In this document: positions 1 through 12,124 of the stretch, in pieces
How the letters are laid out: the number at the start of each line of letters is the position of its first letter
How positions within the stretch are numbered: the first letter of the stretch is position 1
NCBI GenBank assembly: GCA_023091665.1
Contig: JALJCQ010000012.1
Span: 2,046,001 to 2,110,000 of the forward strand
DNA length: 64,000 nt
Source: Pythium myriotylum
Taxonomy: Eukaryota > Oomycota > Peronosporomycetes > Pythiales > Pythiaceae
Direction of reading: 5' to 3'
Made by a program: the position numbers and the translations under genes
The notes under the pieces: model-generated
The model's input: the letters and a program-made list of their open reading frames with translations, nothing else
Databases searched by the model: none
What the model was told of the DNA's origin: nothing

Positions 1-47
1 ATCTCGTTGCCATCGAGATGCCCCGGGTTCGATTCCCGGACGGCGCA
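1..47 (+). tRNA. tRNA-Gly(GCC): tRNA-Gly(GCC), unit 1, 5' part cut by window edge
   Basis: The anticodon arm, T arm and 3' acceptor strand are present; the first 24 bases lie outside the window. The unit continues to (TG)11 at 897-918, linked haplotype A/T. Confidence 0.93.
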
Positions 48-1045
48 CTCTCTTATGCAAATCCACACCCACACAGACAACACACACACGCACGCCTTCA
101 TCTCGGACGCGCAGCGCCCCATCGCCCGTTTGGTCTCCCCTTTTGCTCCTACGCCACCCCACGCGCTCCTTACCTGTATCGTCCTACCACGCGTCAACCC
201 AAATCCAACCGCGGCAGACATACAGACATACCCCGAACTCGCCTCTCCGCGGCCATCATCCACCCAGCCCGACACGACCCGCCTCCACCTCACCTTATCC
301 TCACCTCCACCTCACCTTATCCTGAGCTTGTTCACAGATCTCTCATCCGTCTGCTGTTACCGTCGGACTCGGTCCCATCCGCTGGTTGTCGGGCTCCTCG
401 TGCTCGTGCTTTGCTCCGCGCTCCGTCCCACGCCTCGTCCCGTGTTTAGTCGCCCAGTACGCCCCTCGCCCTCTACGTGGGGTGGATATCGCCGTCGTCG
501 GTGGTGCGATGGCTGCTGCCTCGCCTCAGTGGCGTGTTCTCGTGGGTGTGGTCCAGGGTTTGGGACTGGCCCCATCGGGACTGGCCCCATCCTGTGGTGT
601 CCTGTGGTGTGATGTGACGTGTACCATGTGAATGAGGTGTCGGTTTGCATCTTGTGTGTAGCCACGAAGCCACCATCAAGGATCTGTGAGGGGTGGGTGC
701 TCGAGTGAGGTCGAGTAAGGTCGAGTGATGTGGCGGTGGGGTGAGCTGTGACCCGAGCTGTCTGTGGATGTTGTGAGGGTTGATGGTGCATAGCGTAGCG
801 GAGAAGTTCAGTAGTTTGTCGTGGCTGCGTGGGTGTTGGCGTGGAGCGTGTCGTTCGTTGTTGGTGAGGAGTGGTATGGGTTGTGTTTTGTTGTAGTGTG
901 TGTGTGTGTGTGTGTGTGTAGTTTTTGGGTGTCTGAGGAGTGTCTGAGTGGTGATTGTGTGTAGTGTGTGTCGTAGTAGTTTTCTTGGTGTGTTAGTTGT
1001 TGCGTATGTATGATTTTTGAAGTGGCGGGGTAGGTGTTTCAGCCA

Positions 1046-1116
1046 GCGCCGTTGGTTTAGTGGTAAAATATCTCGTTGCCATCGAGATGCCCCGGGTTCG
1101 ATTCCCGGACGGCGCA
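1046..1116 (+). tRNA. tRNA-Gly(GCC): tRNA-Gly(GCC), unit 2 (first complete copy)
   Basis: This is a complete cloverleaf of 71 nt. The acceptor stem pairs GCGCCGT (1046-1052) with ACGGCGC (1109-1115), followed by discriminator A at 1116. The D stem is GTTT/AAAT. The anticodon stem is TCTCG/CGAGA around loop TTGCCAT, giving anticodon GCC, which decodes glycine GGC/GGU. The variable region is TGCC and the T stem is CCGGG/CCCGG with loop TTCGATT. There is no intron and no encoded CCA, as expected of a eukaryotic nuclear gene. The D arm and the anticodon loop with its closing pairs match what I recall of yeast tRNA-Gly(GCC). All other copies appear identical to this one. The unit carries the rare C at 1446 (+400), then (TG)12 at 1966-1989, haplotype A/T. 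Confidence 0.98.
1053..1105 (+). promoter_or_regulatory. Internal RNA polymerase III promoter (A box and B box), representative copy
   Basis: The A box TGGTTTAGTGG at 1053-1063 and the B box GGTTCGATTCC at 1095-1105 fit the type 2 Pol III consensus, bound by TFIIIC in characterised eukaryotes. Both lie within the tRNA and are repeated at the same offsets (+7 to +17 and +49 to +59) in every complete copy. No clear upstream TATA element is seen in the 60 bases before the gene. Confidence 0.9.
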
Positions 1117-1209
1117 CTCTCTTATGCAAATCCACACCCACACAGACAACACACACACGCACGCCTTCATCTCGGACGCGCAGCGCCCCATCGCCCGTTT
1201 GGTCTCCCC

Positions 1210-1213
1210 TTTT
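1210..1213 (+). terminator. Nearest downstream T4 run, possible Pol III terminator, representative copy
   Basis: This TTTT, 94 bases after the tRNA's last base, is the first run of four T's on the sense strand. Directly behind the gene only CTCTCTT is found. It recurs at the same distance in the other units. Whether Pol III stops here or earlier cannot be read from sequence. Confidence 0.35.
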
Positions 1214-2116
1214 GCTCCTACGCCACCCCACGCGCTCCTTACCTGTATCGTCCTACCACGCGTCAACCCAAATCCAACCGCGGCAGACATACAGACATAC
1301 CCCGAACTCGCCTCTCCGCGGCCATCATCCACCCAGCCCGACACGACCCGCCTCCACCTCACCTTATCCTCACCTCCACCTCACCTTATCCTGAGCTTGT
1401 TCACAGATCTCTCATCCGTCTGCTGTTACCGTCGGACTCGGTCCCCTCCGCTGGTTGTCGGGCTCCTCGTGCTCGTGCTTTGCTCCGCGCTCCGTCCCAC
1501 GCCTCGTCCCGTGTTTAGTCGCCCAGTACGCCCCTCGCCCTCTACGTGGGGTGGATATCGCCGTCGTCGGTGGTGCGATGGCTGCTGCCTCGCCTCAGTG
1601 GCGTGTTCTCGTGGGTGTGGTCCAGGGTTTGGGACTGGCCCCATCGGGACTGGCCCCATCCTGTGGTGTCCTGTGGTGTGATGTGACGTGTACCATGTGA
1701 ATGAGGTGTCGGTTTGCATCTTGTGTGTAGCCACGAAGCCACCATCAAGGATCTGTGAGGGGTGGGTGCTCGAGTGAGGTCGAGTAAGGTCGAGTGATGT
1801 GGCGGTGGGGTGAGCTGTGACCCGAGCTGTCTGTGGATGTTGTGAGGGTTGATGGTGCATAGCGTAGCGGAGAAGTTCAGTAGTTTGTCGTGGCTGCGTG
1901 GGTGTTGGCGTGGAGCGTGTCGTTCGTTGTTGGTGAGGAGTGGTATGGGTTGTGTTTTGTTGTAGTGTGTGTGTGTGTGTGTGTGTGTGTAGTTTTTGGG
2001 TGTCTGAGGAGTGTCTGAGTGGTGATTGTGTGTAGTGTGTGTCGTAGTAGTTTTCTTGGTGTGTTAGTTGTTGCGTATGTATGATTTTTGAAGTGGCGGG
2101 GTAGGTGTTTCAGCCA

Positions 2117-2187
2117 GCGCCGTTGGTTTAGTGGTAAAATATCTCGTTGCCATCGAGATGCCCCGGGTTCGATTCCCGGACGGCGCA
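2117..2187 (+). tRNA. tRNA-Gly(GCC): tRNA-Gly(GCC), unit 3
   Basis: Same cloverleaf as unit 2. Followed by (TG)15 at 3037-3066, haplotype A/T. Confidence 0.97.
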
Positions 2188-3033
2188 CTCTCTTATGCAA
2201 ATCCACACCCACACAGACAACACACACACGCACGCCTTCATCTCGGACGCGCAGCGCCCCATCGCCCGTTTGGTCTCCCCTTTTGCTCCTACGCCACCCC
2301 ACGCGCTCCTTACCTGTATCGTCCTACCACGCGTCAACCCAAATCCAACCGCGGCAGACATACAGACATACCCCGAACTCGCCTCTCCGCGGCCATCATC
2401 CACCCAGCCCGACACGACCCGCCTCCACCTCACCTTATCCTCACCTCCACCTCACCTTATCCTGAGCTTGTTCACAGATCTCTCATCCGTCTGCTGTTAC
2501 CGTCGGACTCGGTCCCATCCGCTGGTTGTCGGGCTCCTCGTGCTCGTGCTTTGCTCCGCGCTCCGTCCCACGCCTCGTCCCGTGTTTAGTCGCCCAGTAC
2601 GCCCCTCGCCCTCTACGTGGGGTGGATATCGCCGTCGTCGGTGGTGCGATGGCTGCTGCCTCGCCTCAGTGGCGTGTTCTCGTGGGTGTGGTCCAGGGTT
2701 TGGGACTGGCCCCATCGGGACTGGCCCCATCCTGTGGTGTCCTGTGGTGTGATGTGACGTGTACCATGTGAATGAGGTGTCGGTTTGCATCTTGTGTGTA
2801 GCCACGAAGCCACCATCAAGGATCTGTGAGGGGTGGGTGCTCGAGTGAGGTCGAGTAAGGTCGAGTGATGTGGCGGTGGGGTGAGCTGTGACCCGAGCTG
2901 TCTGTGGATGTTGTGAGGGTTGATGGTGCATAGCGTAGCGGAGAAGTTCAGTAGTTTGTCGTGGCTGCGTGGGTGTTGGCGTGGAGCGTGTCGTTCGTTG
3001 TTGGTGAGGAGTGGTATGGGTTGTGTTTTGTTG

Positions 3034-3069
<36 letters not shown>

Positions 3070-3193
3070 TTTTTGGGTGTCTGAGGAGTGTCTGAGTGGT
3101 GATTGTGTGTAGTGTGTGTCGTAGTAGTTTTCTTGGTGTGTTAGTTGTTGCGTATGTATGATTTTTGAAGTGGCGGGGTAGGTGTTTCAGCCA

Positions 3194-3264
3194 GCGCCGT
3201 TGGTTTAGTGGTAAAATATCTCGTTGCCATCGAGATGCCCCGGGTTCGATTCCCGGACGGCGCA
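3194..3264 (+). tRNA. tRNA-Gly(GCC): tRNA-Gly(GCC), unit 4
   Basis: Followed by (TG)16 at 4114-4145, haplotype A/T. Confidence 0.97.
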
Positions 3265-4110
3265 CTCTCTTATGCAAATCCACACCCACACAGACAACAC
3301 ACACACGCACGCCTTCATCTCGGACGCGCAGCGCCCCATCGCCCGTTTGGTCTCCCCTTTTGCTCCTACGCCACCCCACGCGCTCCTTACCTGTATCGTC
3401 CTACCACGCGTCAACCCAAATCCAACCGCGGCAGACATACAGACATACCCCGAACTCGCCTCTCCGCGGCCATCATCCACCCAGCCCGACACGACCCGCC
3501 TCCACCTCACCTTATCCTCACCTCCACCTCACCTTATCCTGAGCTTGTTCACAGATCTCTCATCCGTCTGCTGTTACCGTCGGACTCGGTCCCATCCGCT
3601 GGTTGTCGGGCTCCTCGTGCTCGTGCTTTGCTCCGCGCTCCGTCCCACGCCTCGTCCCGTGTTTAGTCGCCCAGTACGCCCCTCGCCCTCTACGTGGGGT
3701 GGATATCGCCGTCGTCGGTGGTGCGATGGCTGCTGCCTCGCCTCAGTGGCGTGTTCTCGTGGGTGTGGTCCAGGGTTTGGGACTGGCCCCATCGGGACTG
3801 GCCCCATCCTGTGGTGTCCTGTGGTGTGATGTGACGTGTACCATGTGAATGAGGTGTCGGTTTGCATCTTGTGTGTAGCCACGAAGCCACCATCAAGGAT
3901 CTGTGAGGGGTGGGTGCTCGAGTGAGGTCGAGTAAGGTCGAGTGATGTGGCGGTGGGGTGAGCTGTGACCCGAGCTGTCTGTGGATGTTGTGAGGGTTGA
4001 TGGTGCATAGCGTAGCGGAGAAGTTCAGTAGTTTGTCGTGGCTGCGTGGGTGTTGGCGTGGAGCGTGTCGTTCGTTGTTGGTGAGGAGTGGTATGGGTTG
4101 TGTTTTGTTG

Positions 4111-4148
<38 letters not shown>

Positions 4149-4272
4149 TTTTTGGGTGTCTGAGGAGTGTCTGAGTGGTGATTGTGTGTAGTGTGTGTCG
4201 TAGTAGTTTTCTTGGTGTGTTAGTTGTTGCGTATGTATGATTTTTGAAGTGGCGGGGTAGGTGTTTCAGCCA

Positions 4273-4343
4273 GCGCCGTTGGTTTAGTGGTAAAATATCT
4301 CGTTGCCATCGAGATGCCCCGGGTTCGATTCCCGGACGGCGCA
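4273..4343 (+). tRNA. tRNA-Gly(GCC): tRNA-Gly(GCC), unit 5
   Basis: Followed by (TG)12 at 5193-5216, haplotype A/T. Confidence 0.97.
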
Positions 4344-5343
4344 CTCTCTTATGCAAATCCACACCCACACAGACAACACACACACGCACGCCTTCATCTC
4401 GGACGCGCAGCGCCCCATCGCCCGTTTGGTCTCCCCTTTTGCTCCTACGCCACCCCACGCGCTCCTTACCTGTATCGTCCTACCACGCGTCAACCCAAAT
4501 CCAACCGCGGCAGACATACAGACATACCCCGAACTCGCCTCTCCGCGGCCATCATCCACCCAGCCCGACACGACCCGCCTCCACCTCACCTTATCCTCAC
4601 CTCCACCTCACCTTATCCTGAGCTTGTTCACAGATCTCTCATCCGTCTGCTGTTACCGTCGGACTCGGTCCCATCCGCTGGTTGTCGGGCTCCTCGTGCT
4701 CGTGCTTTGCTCCGCGCTCCGTCCCACGCCTCGTCCCGTGTTTAGTCGCCCAGTACGCCCCTCGCCCTCTACGTGGGGTGGATATCGCCGTCGTCGGTGG
4801 TGCGATGGCTGCTGCCTCGCCTCAGTGGCGTGTTCTCGTGGGTGTGGTCCAGGGTTTGGGACTGGCCCCATCGGGACTGGCCCCATCCTGTGGTGTCCTG
4901 TGGTGTGATGTGACGTGTACCATGTGAATGAGGTGTCGGTTTGCATCTTGTGTGTAGCCACGAAGCCACCATCAAGGATCTGTGAGGGGTGGGTGCTCGA
5001 GTGAGGTCGAGTAAGGTCGAGTGATGTGGCGGTGGGGTGAGCTGTGACCCGAGCTGTCTGTGGATGTTGTGAGGGTTGATGGTGCATAGCGTAGCGGAGA
5101 AGTTCAGTAGTTTGTCGTGGCTGCGTGGGTGTTGGCGTGGAGCGTGTCGTTCGTTGTTGGTGAGGAGTGGTATGGGTTGTGTTTTGTTGTAGTGTGTGTG
5201 TGTGTGTGTGTGTGTGTAGTTTTTGGGTGTCTGAGGAGTGTCTGAGTGGTGATTGTGTGTAGTGTGTGTCGTAGTAGTTTTCTTGGTGTGTTAGTTGTTG
5301 CGTATGTATGATTTTTGAAGTGGCGGGGTAGGTGTTTCAGCCA

Positions 5344-5414
5344 GCGCCGTTGGTTTAGTGGTAAAATATCTCGTTGCCATCGAGATGCCCCGGGTTCGAT
5401 TCCCGGACGGCGCA
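5344..5414 (+). tRNA. tRNA-Gly(GCC): tRNA-Gly(GCC), unit 6
   Basis: Followed by (TG)16 at 6264-6295, haplotype A/T. Confidence 0.97.
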
Positions 5415-6260
5415 CTCTCTTATGCAAATCCACACCCACACAGACAACACACACACGCACGCCTTCATCTCGGACGCGCAGCGCCCCATCGCCCGTTTGG
5501 TCTCCCCTTTTGCTCCTACGCCACCCCACGCGCTCCTTACCTGTATCGTCCTACCACGCGTCAACCCAAATCCAACCGCGGCAGACATACAGACATACCC
5601 CGAACTCGCCTCTCCGCGGCCATCATCCACCCAGCCCGACACGACCCGCCTCCACCTCACCTTATCCTCACCTCCACCTCACCTTATCCTGAGCTTGTTC
5701 ACAGATCTCTCATCCGTCTGCTGTTACCGTCGGACTCGGTCCCATCCGCTGGTTGTCGGGCTCCTCGTGCTCGTGCTTTGCTCCGCGCTCCGTCCCACGC
5801 CTCGTCCCGTGTTTAGTCGCCCAGTACGCCCCTCGCCCTCTACGTGGGGTGGATATCGCCGTCGTCGGTGGTGCGATGGCTGCTGCCTCGCCTCAGTGGC
5901 GTGTTCTCGTGGGTGTGGTCCAGGGTTTGGGACTGGCCCCATCGGGACTGGCCCCATCCTGTGGTGTCCTGTGGTGTGATGTGACGTGTACCATGTGAAT
6001 GAGGTGTCGGTTTGCATCTTGTGTGTAGCCACGAAGCCACCATCAAGGATCTGTGAGGGGTGGGTGCTCGAGTGAGGTCGAGTAAGGTCGAGTGATGTGG
6101 CGGTGGGGTGAGCTGTGACCCGAGCTGTCTGTGGATGTTGTGAGGGTTGATGGTGCATAGCGTAGCGGAGAAGTTCAGTAGTTTGTCGTGGCTGCGTGGG
6201 TGTTGGCGTGGAGCGTGTCGTTCGTTGTTGGTGAGGAGTGGTATGGGTTGTGTTTTGTTG

Positions 6261-6298
<38 letters not shown>

Positions 6299-6422
6299 TT
6301 TTTGGGTGTCTGAGGAGTGTCTGAGTGGTGATTGTGTGTAGTGTGTGTCGTAGTAGTTTTCTTGGTGTGTTAGTTGTTGCGTATGTATGATTTTTGAAGT
6401 GGCGGGGTAGGTGTTTCAGCCA

Positions 6423-6493
6423 GCGCCGTTGGTTTAGTGGTAAAATATCTCGTTGCCATCGAGATGCCCCGGGTTCGATTCCCGGACGGCGCA
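6423..6493 (+). tRNA. tRNA-Gly(GCC): tRNA-Gly(GCC), unit 7
   Basis: Followed by (TG)15 at 7343-7372, haplotype A/T. Confidence 0.97.
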
Positions 6494-7339
6494 CTCTCTT
6501 ATGCAAATCCACACCCACACAGACAACACACACACGCACGCCTTCATCTCGGACGCGCAGCGCCCCATCGCCCGTTTGGTCTCCCCTTTTGCTCCTACGC
6601 CACCCCACGCGCTCCTTACCTGTATCGTCCTACCACGCGTCAACCCAAATCCAACCGCGGCAGACATACAGACATACCCCGAACTCGCCTCTCCGCGGCC
6701 ATCATCCACCCAGCCCGACACGACCCGCCTCCACCTCACCTTATCCTCACCTCCACCTCACCTTATCCTGAGCTTGTTCACAGATCTCTCATCCGTCTGC
6801 TGTTACCGTCGGACTCGGTCCCATCCGCTGGTTGTCGGGCTCCTCGTGCTCGTGCTTTGCTCCGCGCTCCGTCCCACGCCTCGTCCCGTGTTTAGTCGCC
6901 CAGTACGCCCCTCGCCCTCTACGTGGGGTGGATATCGCCGTCGTCGGTGGTGCGATGGCTGCTGCCTCGCCTCAGTGGCGTGTTCTCGTGGGTGTGGTCC
7001 AGGGTTTGGGACTGGCCCCATCGGGACTGGCCCCATCCTGTGGTGTCCTGTGGTGTGATGTGACGTGTACCATGTGAATGAGGTGTCGGTTTGCATCTTG
7101 TGTGTAGCCACGAAGCCACCATCAAGGATCTGTGAGGGGTGGGTGCTCGAGTGAGGTCGAGTAAGGTCGAGTGATGTGGCGGTGGGGTGAGCTGTGACCC
7201 GAGCTGTCTGTGGATGTTGTGAGGGTTGATGGTGCATAGCGTAGCGGAGAAGTTCAGTAGTTTGTCGTGGCTGCGTGGGTGTTGGCGTGGAGCGTGTCGT
7301 TCGTTGTTGGTGAGGAGTGGTATGGGTTGTGTTTTGTTG

Positions 7340-7375
<36 letters not shown>

Positions 7376-7499
7376 TTTTTGGGTGTCTGAGGAGTGTCTG
7401 AGTGGTGATTGTGTGTAGTGTGTGTCGTAGTAGTTTTCTTGGTGTGTTAGTTGTTGCGTATGTATGATTTTTGAAGTGGCGGGGTAGGTGTTTCAGCCA

Positions 7500-7570
7500 G
7501 CGCCGTTGGTTTAGTGGTAAAATATCTCGTTGCCATCGAGATGCCCCGGGTTCGATTCCCGGACGGCGCA
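7500..7570 (+). tRNA. tRNA-Gly(GCC): tRNA-Gly(GCC), unit 8
   Basis: Followed by (TG)16 at 8420-8451, haplotype A/T; last of the run of short-tract units. Confidence 0.97.
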
Positions 7571-8416
7571 CTCTCTTATGCAAATCCACACCCACACAGA
7601 CAACACACACACGCACGCCTTCATCTCGGACGCGCAGCGCCCCATCGCCCGTTTGGTCTCCCCTTTTGCTCCTACGCCACCCCACGCGCTCCTTACCTGT
7701 ATCGTCCTACCACGCGTCAACCCAAATCCAACCGCGGCAGACATACAGACATACCCCGAACTCGCCTCTCCGCGGCCATCATCCACCCAGCCCGACACGA
7801 CCCGCCTCCACCTCACCTTATCCTCACCTCCACCTCACCTTATCCTGAGCTTGTTCACAGATCTCTCATCCGTCTGCTGTTACCGTCGGACTCGGTCCCA
7901 TCCGCTGGTTGTCGGGCTCCTCGTGCTCGTGCTTTGCTCCGCGCTCCGTCCCACGCCTCGTCCCGTGTTTAGTCGCCCAGTACGCCCCTCGCCCTCTACG
8001 TGGGGTGGATATCGCCGTCGTCGGTGGTGCGATGGCTGCTGCCTCGCCTCAGTGGCGTGTTCTCGTGGGTGTGGTCCAGGGTTTGGGACTGGCCCCATCG
8101 GGACTGGCCCCATCCTGTGGTGTCCTGTGGTGTGATGTGACGTGTACCATGTGAATGAGGTGTCGGTTTGCATCTTGTGTGTAGCCACGAAGCCACCATC
8201 AAGGATCTGTGAGGGGTGGGTGCTCGAGTGAGGTCGAGTAAGGTCGAGTGATGTGGCGGTGGGGTGAGCTGTGACCCGAGCTGTCTGTGGATGTTGTGAG
8301 GGTTGATGGTGCATAGCGTAGCGGAGAAGTTCAGTAGTTTGTCGTGGCTGCGTGGGTGTTGGCGTGGAGCGTGTCGTTCGTTGTTGGTGAGGAGTGGTAT
8401 GGGTTGTGTTTTGTTG

Positions 8417-8454
<38 letters not shown>

Positions 8455-8578
8455 TTTTTGGGTGTCTGAGGAGTGTCTGAGTGGTGATTGTGTGTAGTGT
8501 GTGTCGTAGTAGTTTTCTTGGTGTGTTAGTTGTTGCGTATGTATGATTTTTGAAGTGGCGGGGTAGGTGTTTCAGCCA

Positions 8579-8649
8579 GCGCCGTTGGTTTAGTGGTAAA
8601 ATATCTCGTTGCCATCGAGATGCCCCGGGTTCGATTCCCGGACGGCGCA
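8579..8649 (+). tRNA. tRNA-Gly(GCC): tRNA-Gly(GCC), unit 9
   Basis: Followed by (TG)52 at 9499-9602, haplotype G/C; first of a block of five long-tract G/C units. Confidence 0.97.
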
Positions 8650-9495
8650 CTCTCTTATGCAAATCCACACCCACACAGACAACACACACACGCACGCCTT
8701 CATCTCGGACGCGCAGCGCCCCATCGCCCGTTTGGTCTCCCCTTTTGCTCCTACGCCACCCCACGCGCTCCTTACCTGTATCGTCCTACCACGCGTCAAC
8801 CCAAATCCAACCGCGGCAGACATACAGACATACCCCGAACTCGCCTCTCCGCGGCCATCATCCACCCAGCCCGACACGACCCGCCTCCACCTCACCTTAT
8901 CCTCACCTCCACCTCACCTTATCCTGAGCTTGTTCACAGATCTCTCATCCGTCTGCTGTTACCGTCGGACTCGGTCCCATCCGCTGGTTGTCGGGCTCCT
9001 CGTGCTCGTGCTTTGCTCCGCGCTCCGTCCCACGCCTCGTCCCGTGTTTAGTCGCCCAGTACGCCCCTCGCCCTCTACGTGGGGTGGATATCGCCGTCGT
9101 CGGTGGTGCGATGGCTGCTGCCTCGCCTCAGTGGCGTGTTCTCGTGGGTGTGGTCCAGGGTTTGGGACTGGCCCCATCGGGACTGGCCCCATCCTGTGGT
9201 GTCCTGTGGTGTGATGTGACGTGTACCATGTGAATGAGGTGTCGGTTTGCATCTTGTGTGTAGCCACGAAGCCACCATCAAGGATCTGTGAGGGGTGGGT
9301 GCTCGAGTGAGGTCGAGTAAGGTCGAGTGATGTGGCGGTGGGGTGAGCTGTGACCCGAGCTGTCTGTGGATGTTGTGAGGGTTGATGGTGCATAGCGTAG
9401 CGGAGAAGTTCAGTAGTTTGTCGTGGCTGCGTGGGTGTTGGCGTGGAGCGTGTCGTTCGTTGTTGGTGAGGAGTGGTATGGGTTGTGTTTTGTTG

Positions 9496-9605
<110 letters not shown>

Positions 9606-9729
9606 TTTTTGGGTGTCTGGGGAGTGTCTGAGTGGTGATTGTGTGTAGTGTGTGTCGTAGTAGTTTTCTTGGCGTGTTAGTTGTTGCGTATGTATGATTT
9701 TTGAAGTGGCGGGGTAGGTGTTTCAGCCA

Positions 9730-9800
9730 GCGCCGTTGGTTTAGTGGTAAAATATCTCGTTGCCATCGAGATGCCCCGGGTTCGATTCCCGGACGGCGCA
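9730..9800 (+). tRNA. tRNA-Gly(GCC): tRNA-Gly(GCC), unit 10
   Basis: Followed by (TG)53 at 10650-10755, haplotype G/C. Confidence 0.97.
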
Positions 9801-10646
9801 CTCTCTTATGCAAATCCACACCCACACAGACAACACACACACGCACGCCTTCATCTCGGACGCGCAGCGCCCCATCGCCCGTTTGGTCTCCCCTTTTGCT
9901 CCTACGCCACCCCACGCGCTCCTTACCTGTATCGTCCTACCACGCGTCAACCCAAATCCAACCGCGGCAGACATACAGACATACCCCGAACTCGCCTCTC
10001 CGCGGCCATCATCCACCCAGCCCGACACGACCCGCCTCCACCTCACCTTATCCTCACCTCCACCTCACCTTATCCTGAGCTTGTTCACAGATCTCTCATC
10101 CGTCTGCTGTTACCGTCGGACTCGGTCCCATCCGCTGGTTGTCGGGCTCCTCGTGCTCGTGCTTTGCTCCGCGCTCCGTCCCACGCCTCGTCCCGTGTTT
10201 AGTCGCCCAGTACGCCCCTCGCCCTCTACGTGGGGTGGATATCGCCGTCGTCGGTGGTGCGATGGCTGCTGCCTCGCCTCAGTGGCGTGTTCTCGTGGGT
10301 GTGGTCCAGGGTTTGGGACTGGCCCCATCGGGACTGGCCCCATCCTGTGGTGTCCTGTGGTGTGATGTGACGTGTACCATGTGAATGAGGTGTCGGTTTG
10401 CATCTTGTGTGTAGCCACGAAGCCACCATCAAGGATCTGTGAGGGGTGGGTGCTCGAGTGAGGTCGAGTAAGGTCGAGTGATGTGGCGGTGGGGTGAGCT
10501 GTGACCCGAGCTGTCTGTGGATGTTGTGAGGGTTGATGGTGCATAGCGTAGCGGAGAAGTTCAGTAGTTTGTCGTGGCTGCGTGGGTGTTGGCGTGGAGC
10601 GTGTCGTTCGTTGTTGGTGAGGAGTGGTATGGGTTGTGTTTTGTTG

Positions 10647-10758
<112 letters not shown>

Positions 10759-10882
10759 TTTTTGGGTGTCTGGGGAGTGTCTGAGTGGTGATTGTGTGTA
10801 GTGTGTGTCGTAGTAGTTTTCTTGGCGTGTTAGTTGTTGCGTATGTATGATTTTTGAAGTGGCGGGGTAGGTGTTTCAGCCA

Positions 10883-10953
10883 GCGCCGTTGGTTTAGTGG
10901 TAAAATATCTCGTTGCCATCGAGATGCCCCGGGTTCGATTCCCGGACGGCGCA
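10883..10953 (+). tRNA. tRNA-Gly(GCC): tRNA-Gly(GCC), unit 11
   Basis: Followed by the longest tract in the window, (TG)62 at 11803-11926, haplotype G/C. Carries a private C-to-T change at 11734. Confidence 0.97.
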
Positions 10954-11799
10954 CTCTCTTATGCAAATCCACACCCACACAGACAACACACACACGCACG
11001 CCTTCATCTCGGACGCGCAGCGCCCCATCGCCCGTTTGGTCTCCCCTTTTGCTCCTACGCCACCCCACGCGCTCCTTACCTGTATCGTCCTACCACGCGT
11101 CAACCCAAATCCAACCGCGGCAGACATACAGACATACCCCGAACTCGCCTCTCCGCGGCCATCATCCACCCAGCCCGACACGACCCGCCTCCACCTCACC
11201 TTATCCTCACCTCCACCTCACCTTATCCTGAGCTTGTTCACAGATCTCTCATCCGTCTGCTGTTACCGTCGGACTCGGTCCCATCCGCTGGTTGTCGGGC
11301 TCCTCGTGCTCGTGCTTTGCTCCGCGCTCCGTCCCACGCCTCGTCCCGTGTTTAGTCGCCCAGTACGCCCCTCGCCCTCTACGTGGGGTGGATATCGCCG
11401 TCGTCGGTGGTGCGATGGCTGCTGCCTCGCCTCAGTGGCGTGTTCTCGTGGGTGTGGTCCAGGGTTTGGGACTGGCCCCATCGGGACTGGCCCCATCCTG
11501 TGGTGTCCTGTGGTGTGATGTGACGTGTACCATGTGAATGAGGTGTCGGTTTGCATCTTGTGTGTAGCCACGAAGCCACCATCAAGGATCTGTGAGGGGT
11601 GGGTGCTCGAGTGAGGTCGAGTAAGGTCGAGTGATGTGGCGGTGGGGTGAGCTGTGACCCGAGCTGTCTGTGGATGTTGTGAGGGTTGATGGTGCATAGC
11701 GTAGCGGAGAAGTTCAGTAGTTTGTCGTGGCTGTGTGGGTGTTGGCGTGGAGCGTGTCGTTCGTTGTTGGTGAGGAGTGGTATGGGTTGTGTTTTGTTG

Positions 11800-11929
<130 letters not shown>

Positions 11930-12053
11930 TTTTTGGGTGTCTGGGGAGTGTCTGAGTGGTGATTGTGTGTAGTGTGTGTCGTAGTAGTTTTCTTGGCGTG
12001 TTAGTTGTTGCGTATGTATGATTTTTGAAGTGGCGGGGTAGGTGTTTCAGCCA

Positions 12054-12124
12054 GCGCCGTTGGTTTAGTGGTAAAATATCTCGTTGCCATCGAGATGCCC
12101 CGGGTTCGATTCCCGGACGGCGCA
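12054..12124 (+). tRNA. tRNA-Gly(GCC): tRNA-Gly(GCC), unit 12
   Basis: Followed by (TG)57 at 12974-13087, haplotype G/C. Confidence 0.97.

Noticed and set aside
7..612. Long open frames repeated in every unit (about 201, 152, 125 and 81 codons on +, up to 318 on -).
   Set aside because: They overlap the tRNA gene and each other, are rich in His/Thr/Pro or Cys/Val from CA/TG repeats, often begin at non-ATG codons, and have no domain. They recur only because the units are copies.
1046..1116. A tRNA-derived SINE instead of a real tRNA gene.
   Set aside because: All stems pair perfectly, the length is standard, no SINE body, A-tail or target duplications are seen, and the copies are in exact tandem register.
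1124..1131. Octamer ATGCAAAT just behind each tRNA, as in vertebrate snRNA enhancers.
   Set aside because: It lies downstream of the gene, in a likely non-animal genome, and is present in all units simply by array identity; no other snRNA-type element is nearby.
1781..1860. C/D-box snoRNA in the G/T-rich half of the unit.
   Set aside because: GTGATGT and CTGA strings occur, but no exact C box with a D box and terminal stem at the right spacing was found.
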